This document shows, in pieces, positions 56,991-64,000 of a stretch of 64,000 nt of DNA. Within the stretch, counting starts at the first letter, position 1; each line of letters starts with the position of its first letter. The stretch is taken from positions 15,686,001 to 15,750,000 of the forward strand of contig NC_065877.1 of assembly GCF_933775445.1 (NCBI RefSeq), given 5' to 3'. Source of the DNA: Argentina anserina (lineage: Eukaryota; Streptophyta; Magnoliopsida; Rosales; Rosaceae). The notes below the pieces were generated by a model, which did no database searches, had not been told where the DNA came from, and was given only the letters and a program-made list of their open reading frames with translations. A program made the translations under genes and the position numbers.

Positions 56991-58345
56991 TCATTTTTTT
57001 AAGCCAGTTATTGTTGCAACTCGCACCTGATTCACACTGGCAGCTATTCTTTTCTACATTTTCCATGGTTCATGGGTGGTACAGACTTTGAGGATCAGTG
57101 ATCAAAGCTGGAGCATCATGAAAGGTGCATATTCATTGAGCTTCTTAGAATCTTTTCAATTCATCGAGTTCAACTTAAGTAATAATATTCTGAAAGAACA
57201 AGCCCGACTAGAATACCAGGACCTGAACATCCCCCATCTTTTGTATATATGTATTCATGATGTTTCTGACAAAAAGTTGTTTCATTATGCATAGAAAGAC
57301 AAGTCTTCATGAAAAAATGAAACGAGTGTTGTTTGTGCATGTTCTAAAGCATCATGAAGAACTGTAATCCGAAGTTCCGAACCACATCATAGAGCAAGGA
57401 TTAACATCATACAAATATATGCCCCAAAGTTGTAGTAAACTTCTACTTTTTCGAAGATCATAATTCAAAATCAAATCTTTTGGGTTTATGCCTCGCTATG
57501 AACAAAGAACTTGGGTAAACCTCTCGGGCCTACTTTCCCCCTGAGCTCATTTGGTATACCGATCAACAAACTGCACAATCCTGGGGATATTGTTGATCGA
57601 CGATACATTTTTGTGCTATTTAGGCGTTAGTCTGGGACGTGAGCTGGTAGACTCTTCTTTGGGAAGTGAACTGAAGTTACTTTGGTTTTGTATCTAGCTT
57701 AAATTTCTTTACCAGTTTATCCTGGTATCATAATCAAGTTGAATGGATCCACAGTTACATGATGGAAATGTGTTATATGAGATTTCTATTTGTCAGTTGG
57801 TTTTGGTAGGTTAGGTCACTACCATTTGGTTAGACTTTGTTGATAGGTTTACGAAAAAAATACTACATAATTAAGCTAGTACCCAAATACTGTCCCTTCA
57901 ACTATCGATGCCAACGATTCTAAATTAGAAGCAGATGAGGTATTGCCAATTTTGAGCGTCTTCAAGAGAATACTTGAAATTTATTCCTTCAAAGATGAAT
58001 ATTTTTCAGAATTTTCACTTCATACGAACTTTTGTGATGTAAAAATATGGCCACTCATTAAAATTAGATTCTTTCTCTGCCTAAAATAGGCTGTTTGTTT
58101 GGATGAAACTGGGAAATTATCTTGCTCCCTCCTTTCAAATAGAAATATTCATTGGTTAGCTTTCTATATAATTAAATTGTTCCAATCGATGTCCAAACTG
58201 GCGAACTTTTATCAAAAGATTGTATATTGGGAAATGTATACTTTGTTTTCTCACAAAAATAATACAGATCTAACAATTAAATCACCACTGGATCGATTAA
58301 TAGATTCAATGAACAAAGAAACTCTTCTCCCTTCTTTTATTGCTG
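56991..58345. other. Intergenic region between the M16 protease and the small minus-strand gene
   Basis: No recognised gene. Frames at 57076-57294 and 58099-58365 (+) lack domains; the latter overlaps the 3' end of the small gene. Part may be the 3' UTR of the minus-strand gene. Confidence 0.45.
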
Positions 58346-58576
58346 TTACAAAACAGCAAATATGAACTCGTTGTTGTTGCTGCTGCTGGCCTCCCGAGCT
58401 GACTTGGCAGCGCAACCGCCCATCACGGCGTCAAAACGCGGCGCGTGGTGATTGTCTTGCGTGGAGGAGTTGGTAGAGGGAGGGTGGTAGTACATACGTC
58501 CGGTTTGTGGGCAGTGGGAATGAAACCTTGCTGCCATTCTCACTCCTGTATCCAATAATTCCACCCACTTCGCCAT
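58346..58576 (-). CDS. Small conserved plant protein, 76 residues, function unknown
   Basis: Single-exon frame from ATG at 58574-58576 to TAA at 58346-58348. The N-terminus ([18 protein letters not shown], then [15 protein letters not shown]) resembles a short uncharacterised protein family that I recall from many flowering plants. The middle is Ser/Thr/His-rich ([13 protein letters not shown]) and the C-terminus ([10 protein letters not shown]) is hydrophobic, also as in that family. There is no signal peptide or transmembrane helix. The N-terminal helix is amphipathic. A TATA box lies 205-215 bp upstream and a GA/CT microsatellite sits in the leader, supporting a real promoter. I cannot name a function with confidence. 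Confidence 0.65.
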   Translation of the reverse strand: MAKWVELLDTGVRMAARFHSHCPQTGRMYYHPPSTNSSTQDNHHAPRFDAVMGGCAAKSAREASSSNNNEFIFAVL

Positions 58577-58668
58577 GTTGATGATGATCCGATCTTGGAA
58601 TGGTATCCCCTGGCTCTCTATGTGTAGATGGTATCTGGGTTCGCTCTCTCTCTTGGCTTGGTTTCGTG

Positions 58669-58672
<4 letters not shown>

Positions 58673-58702
<30 letters not shown>
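58673..58702. repeat. (AG)15 microsatellite in the leader of the small gene
   Basis: A perfect AG run on plus, which is CT on the sense strand. It lies between the TATA box and the ATG of the minus-strand gene. Such CT/GA tracts are frequent in plant 5' leaders. Confidence 0.95.
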
Positions 58703-58704
<2 letters not shown>

Positions 58705-58780
58705 AGGATAACCCAAATGAATGAAAGAGAGAAGGATGGTGTTGAATTTGTATGAGGGAGGAGAAGAGAGTTTGTTCCTA

Positions 58781-58787
58781 ATTTATA
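58781..58787 (-). promoter_or_regulatory. TATA box of the small minus-strand gene
   Basis: Minus strand reads TATAAAT, 205 bp before the ATG at 58576. This would give a leader of about 175 bp that includes the CT run. Confidence 0.5.
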
Positions 58788-58799
58788 GCGTCGCCAAGT

Positions 58800-61179
58800 G
58801 TATTGCGTTGTAATGTGGTTTTTTCCGACAAGGATGCTTTGTTTGTTCTATTATTGCTAGGTCCACGTTTACTCGTTTTTCTTTTGTTTAAGGCAAGAGA
58901 TGGTTCATTACAAAAAAAGAGAGGCAAGTGATGGAGTGACCATAAACGAAAAGAACATAGTACATTTTATAGGTAAGATATGTTTTAGCATGATTTGACT
59001 CGGCCTTTGCTAACAACCAACAATGTGGGGGAAGGCGGACAAATTCCTAACAAAATATGCATTTTCTAGAAAATGATTACCTTTTCATAAGTTAATAACC
59101 GAAAAAAATATCTTTTATAAACCTAGAGGACGGTCCGAACTTTTTCTTTTACACAAAAAGATCTTTTATCATGAAGTTAATGAACCTTGGCTTGAAAACA
59201 AAAAAGTTAATGAAATTAAATTCAACATTATGATTAAGAGTTTAAGTATTCACGCAATAGAAGTAACATGTTCTAAAAACTAATGATGTTGTAGTCCATG
59301 GTCTGTCACATGAAGTTTTAGGTAAAATTTTCAATTTAGACTTCAAATTGATATAAAAGACTACAGAGTGGAATTTCTTATTTCCAAAAGGTAAATTGAA
59401 TTCTGGAAACATGTACAATGATGTCATTGATGCCAACTAATGTTAATCTATTACCTCGTATCATAGTTGTGTTTTCTTTAAATATTTTGTTTATCGTCAT
59501 AGCTGTTGGAGATGAGAGATCTAATATCTAAGAAGTGACAAATAAAATAAAATTTATAAGTGAGTGGATAATACCCAATTGTACCGAGACCTTTTGTGAT
59601 TAAAACTCAACACATGTGAGGTAGCTAAGTTTGGACAGTATCTGTACAATTGGTCCACATGACACATTTGTCGCTATTTAATAGTAGCCTTATCACTTCA
59701 CTTGATATGTTCAAATTCCGAATAATTCAAATCCACAAAATTGAAAAACATAACAAAAAGAATTATCAAATTAATTGACTTGTTTCAAATTTGTATTATT
59801 GATATGCAGGTTACAAATTTAAAAAGAAAAGAAACAAAATATATATTTGGAGACGCCAGTGACTCGAGCTGTGTTTGGTGCAGTCCACTTATTAGAAAAG
59901 ATGGATTTTGCTTATTTCTAATAATAAGTGGCTAATAAGAAAAATAACTGAGTGTTTGGTAAACTGACTTATATAAGTGGTTGTTTGTGGTAGAAGCAAT
60001 GATAAAACGTTTTGACAAACTCAAACTGGCTTCTGCTTTTAATCTATCAAATGACCAATTTGGACATTTAAGATTTCCACTACTATCTTAACTCCCTCTT
60101 CAAATCTGGGACATAATTATTATATGTTTCTCCTTTGCAGCAGTATTGATCATGCATGAATTGCCGAGTTAATATGTGTCACCTCATAATGATGGATGTG
60201 CTCTAGTGCTTGCTCGTTAATTCGTTCATTACAAATACATGCCAATATTTTGAATACATTCATAGACCGACTAGTAATCGCATAAAGATAAAAAAAAGTT
60301 TTATCTCCTTGATTGTAACATGTAAATTGAGCAGCCAATAGCTCATATATGTTCAATAATCAGTACCAATAACATTTTAACAAATAGAACTTCAGCACAT
60401 ATATATGTTCTAAAGCCAAATACTACAAATGAAAACTGAAAAACCTTCTAAAGTGAGTGAGTGAAAGTGGGAATCTGCGAGGATGGAGAGAAATGGTAGT
60501 CACTGCATTGGCCATTTGGTCATGACTGACTCATTGACTCATGATGGAGTCTGACTTGTTCGACTACTACTGTACTTTATTAATTTGGTCCAAAGAAGAA
60601 TAAGGCGTTGAATGTTCCTCTTTGGCCTTCTTTCTTTAACGGCGGCCTCACACCCTTCACTCACTCTAGCTAGAAAACGCGTCGTCCGATATACATGTTG
60701 CCATATATGTTTACAAAGACTACAAATTTCTATTCCAAATATATAAGGACTTTTAAGTGCCTATAATAAACTCCTCTATTTGAACCATTTGTTAACCTGT
60801 TTACAGTATATGATTCAGATAAGTCATCAACGGGACTTCGATTGATCGACAACGCCCATTGTCAGCCTTAATATTGAGTTTTAAAATTTACAAAGTTAAG
60901 CAGGCAGTGATGCTCATGCATGCATGCATATATGCTAGCAATATCCAAATAGATTCATAGAAAAAAAAAATATTCTCATTACAAATCGTATCCTACGTAC
61001 AGGCTAAAATATATTCTCATTGAGCAACTGGAGTTAGAACGTACTGCTATAGGTTTTTGGGTTATAATACAAAGTACGTACATAATTTAGGGCTCTATTC
61101 TGGTAATAAATATATAGATTATCAAGATGCGAATAAGTAAAATTCCCTATAACACGTACATGCACATAGCAATCAACGA
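58800..61179. other. Intergenic region, no gene recognised
   Basis: AT-rich. Around 59850-60070 words such as GTGTTTGGTAAACTGACTTAT and TTATTAGAAAAG resemble decayed MITEs, but ends were not definable. A short GCATGCATGCAT palindromic run occurs near 60917. Small frames have no domains. Confidence 0.4.
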
Positions 61180-63771
61180 AAGTCCAGAAATTTTCTCCCG
61201 AGCGATGGACTTTGGGCCGCCGGATCTCCGTCGTCCGGCCACCATAGAACGCCGTACCGGTCTCGTTTGAAAGATTGATGCGTTCCCTATCGATTGGTGG
61301 CAGCACCACTCGTCATATCGCCGCCGTTTGGGAGCGGTGAAGCCCGAAAGTTCCCCCGAAAGTGCATAGTTTACCGAAGTTCAACTCGTCGAATCTCCCT
61401 CCTCCGGCAACCAATCGGTGAGATTCTTGTCCCATTTTCAAGGTCTCATTCCATACTACAAATCCTCCAAAATATTTAACCCAAATCGTCATGTGCTAGG
61501 AGAATCAAAGAAAAGAAATCTTAGGTTTTAAATTGGGGCTTTTCGGTTTTTGTTAAATTGAAGTGTTTAGGCTCAGAATTAGACTTTGTGGTGAACTAAA
61601 AAGTTGTTCGGAATGTCATTTAGGTTGTGGTGGTGAAATTTGGTGGTGATCGGCAAACAGTGGCGCCACATGAACAGTTAATGTGAACATTGTTCATGAA
61701 CAGTACTCTGTAAAACAATAAACCCGAACAATGTTTAGTGAACAGTAAAATAATGAACAGTGTTTTATGAACATCATTGAGTTGTGCTGAAATTTTATGT
61801 GTCGTTTTCTAAGCTTTTTATCATGCTATTAGGTGACCGACGAAACGTGTGAGAGAATCATTTTTGGTGTCGTGGAACTTGCACGCGAGAAATAAGGTGA
61901 GTTAACCTCACAATGATCATCATGATCGAAGTAGTGTTATAATTTTTGAATTTAGTTTGAGTTGTTACCATAGTCGTTGCATTACTAGTTTATAAAAATT
62001 ATTCTAAAAATATGTTTTGGTTTAAATTTGTGAATTTGATCGTCTATGGTTCATGGGTAAGTGAAACGCTAATTTAATAAATGATTTTGAAAAGGTTTTA
62101 CTGATTATGGACTATGGTAAATGTGAGTAAATCTCACTATGACGAGTCTACCCTTGGCGGTGACTCATAGTTACGTTTTTTGTTAAAACATCGAACTAGA
62201 ACATGTATATGATATAGTGGGTTGTGTATGTGTATAAAATGGTAAATACGATACATATATATGGGTTGTTAACTTATATATTGTCACGTTCTTCTTTCCA
62301 AATGAATTATACTATGACAACTATATTTATTTTATCCGAGCAAGAGTCGCTTTGTTTTCGTACAATAACAAACCACCCATGTTATTGTACGTGATTTTAA
62401 CATTGAGTCTTGTTCAACCGTTTTCTGTCTTCAGACGTGTTTTCTGTCTTCAGACGTGTTGGCAGTATCAGAACCAAGCCTTGGACGGGTGACAGTTACG
62501 ATTCAGTTAGAGCTCTAGTATGTCTGTCGGTGTACCGCATGAGGGGTAACAGATGAGTTGCTTGGGTCTCATGAGTACCCATATTGTTTTTAGTGACATT
62601 GGGTACAGATGGGCTGTCCAATGTCTGTTGGTGTACTGCATGAGGGGTAACAGATCAGTACTTAGGTCTCATGAGTACCCATGTTTTACATGATTTTAGG
62701 TAACTAGATGAGTTGCCCAGTGCCTGTCGGTGTACTGCATGAGGGGTAACAAATGGGTTTCCTGAGTCTCATGAGTACCCATGTTTTTAAATGATTTTAG
62801 GTAACAGATGGGTTGCCCATTGCTAATGAGTATGTTTGTCTTTAAATGGTATTTGACATATATCCTTTGTATGCGATGTATGTTTACTATTGGTTTACTC
62901 ATATGGGCTGAAAAGCGTACTAGGTTTGTGTTTACATTCCCGGTGCACAATTCGATGGTGTAGGAGATAGTTCTGCAGGTGAGGTTTAGCAGATTCGGAG
63001 GGTTTACTCTGAAGATTTTTCTTCTTCTGTTTGTGGTCAGGATTGAGTGAATTTTACATTTTCATTATTTATAATACTGAGGTATAAACTGGTTATGTAT
63101 TATTCAAGTCGACTGAGTCATGTTGTGGACTCAGTTTCGATACATTGTTATGATAAGATGATTTCAATATATTTGAGATTGTTTGAGTTTTCATGACTTC
63201 GAATTTGAATTTTTATTATTAGAACATTGCTCATGAGTACCCGTATTATAAATGTCATTTGGGTAAACGTATGGGTTGCCAAATGTCTCATAAGCACTTA
63301 TATTTTCATATATTATTGGACATCCAGATGGATCGTCCTGTGACTTATGAGTGCATTTATAATTGAATATTTTCTGTATTTTTGTCTTGTATACGATGCA
63401 TGTTATACTGTTGATTTACTCATACAAGTTACAAAGCTTACCGGGTTTGTGTTTATAATCCCAGTGCACCTATTCGATGGTGTAAAAGATAGTTCTGCAG
63501 GTGTGGATTAGCAGAATTGGAGGGCTACTTTAAAGATTTTGAAGTTTCATTATTTCTATTGTGGTGAGGATTAAGAGGATTTTACATTTCCATTTGATAT
63601 AATGCTTGAATTATAAACTGATTTTGTAATAATCAAATCGATTGAGATGTACTATGAACTCAGTTACGATATGCTGTGACTATAAGACGATTTCGATTTA
63701 TTTGAGATTGTTTTAGAGTTTTTTATGACTTCGATTTCGAATTTAACACTCGAAATTTCAGGGTTGTGACA
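61180..63771 (+). mobile_element. Second copy of the 33-36 kb gypsy LTR family, rearranged
   Basis: The section from about 61830 matches 34910 onward: CACAATGATCATCATGATCGAAGTAGTGTTAT-like text at 61910, GGTTCATGGGTAAGTGAAACGC at 62050, and GTGGGTTGTGTATGTGTATAAA at 62216. It has three repeats of about 100 bp with GCATGAGGGGTAAC (62537, 62639, 62737). It ends TTTCAGGGTTGTGACA at 63771, like the CA end at 36817. The terminal 370 bp are present twice (62880-63200 and 63400-63771), the first ending in a short deletion before 63230. The 5' part (61180-61600) differs from the other copy and no TG start was found. It is 5'-truncated or recombined. Confidence 0.65.
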
Positions 63772-64000
63772 GTAATCGTAATAAACATCTACAAGAAGTC
63801 AACATACGGTAATATATATATATATATAAAGTGCGGTTCGAGAACGAACGTCCGCAAAATAGAAAAAGTGCGGATTCCCCGCCGCCATCCATCTTTTAGC
63901 CTGAATTAGGTACTGATAGCAGTGTTGCTCTTGCTAGAAGGATGTGAAGCTTCGATCTGGAGCTTTGTTTTTGCAACAACTAAAATATATATATATATAT
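63772..64000. other. Right edge of the window
   Basis: Contains TA runs at 63811-63827 and 63984-64000 and a GTGCGGTTCGAGAACGAACGTCCGC stretch with inverted text, perhaps the start of another element. No gene. Confidence 0.4.

Overview
The window is nuclear DNA from a flowering plant. Host genes are interrupted by many GT-AG introns, intergenic DNA is AT-rich, and most of the sequence is layered transposable elements: LINEs, Ty3/gypsy, Ty1/copia, CACTA and hAT. The proteins look like those of a eudicot, and Rosaceae is a guess from general resemblance only. No operon, CRISPR array, rRNA or convincing tRNA was seen.

Host content is small. (1) A 26-exon gene on + at 43520-56656 encodes a complete 965-residue insulin-degrading-enzyme-like M16 zinc metallopeptidase, close to the plant peroxisomal M16 protease. 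(2) A DUF642 cell-wall protein gene on + at 9164-10440 keeps only its first domain and lies just upstream of a 6.3 kb CACTA element. (3) A 76-codon small protein gene lies on - at 58346-58576, with a TATA box and a GA/CT microsatellite in its leader. (4) A histone H1 retrocopy lies on - at 39608-40472, with poly(A), 17-bp target-site duplications and disabling mutations.

Layout. 1-8540: a decayed LINE (-) cut by a copia-like LTR ending at 1086 and by a non-autonomous gypsy element (1750-8159). The gypsy element keeps gag but no recognisable pol, and carries exon-joined pieces of a protein disulfide isomerase gene and of the meiotic ZIP4/SPO22 gene. 8541-10752: truncated DUF642 gene. 10753-17063: CACTA element with perfect 10-bp ends and a GAA duplication, but a broken transposase. 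17064-25572: no gene; an LTR-like gypsy remnant spans about 20545-24070. 25573-27491 and 37041-39519: two hAT-type non-autonomous elements of one family, with internal repeats of about 505 bp. 29040-31240: a copia RT scrap and a LINE ORF1 relic. 32690-36870: a tandem repeat of about 268 bp hit by a 3.4 kb solo-LTR-like element, itself hit by a 539-bp hAT MITE. 39590-43210: H1 retrocopy and non-coding repeats. 43520-56656: the M16 protease. 57000-61180: the small gene, otherwise sparse. 61180-63771: a second, rearranged copy of the 33-36 kb LTR family. It preserves the empty MITE site.

The genes do not form a pathway. No clearly new biological system was found. The nearest candidate is the LTR retrotransposon that carries two unrelated host gene fragments. 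The best-supported other points are the GC-AG first intron and the unusual C-terminal LKL of the M16 protease, the H1 retrocopy, and the dated nest of insertions.
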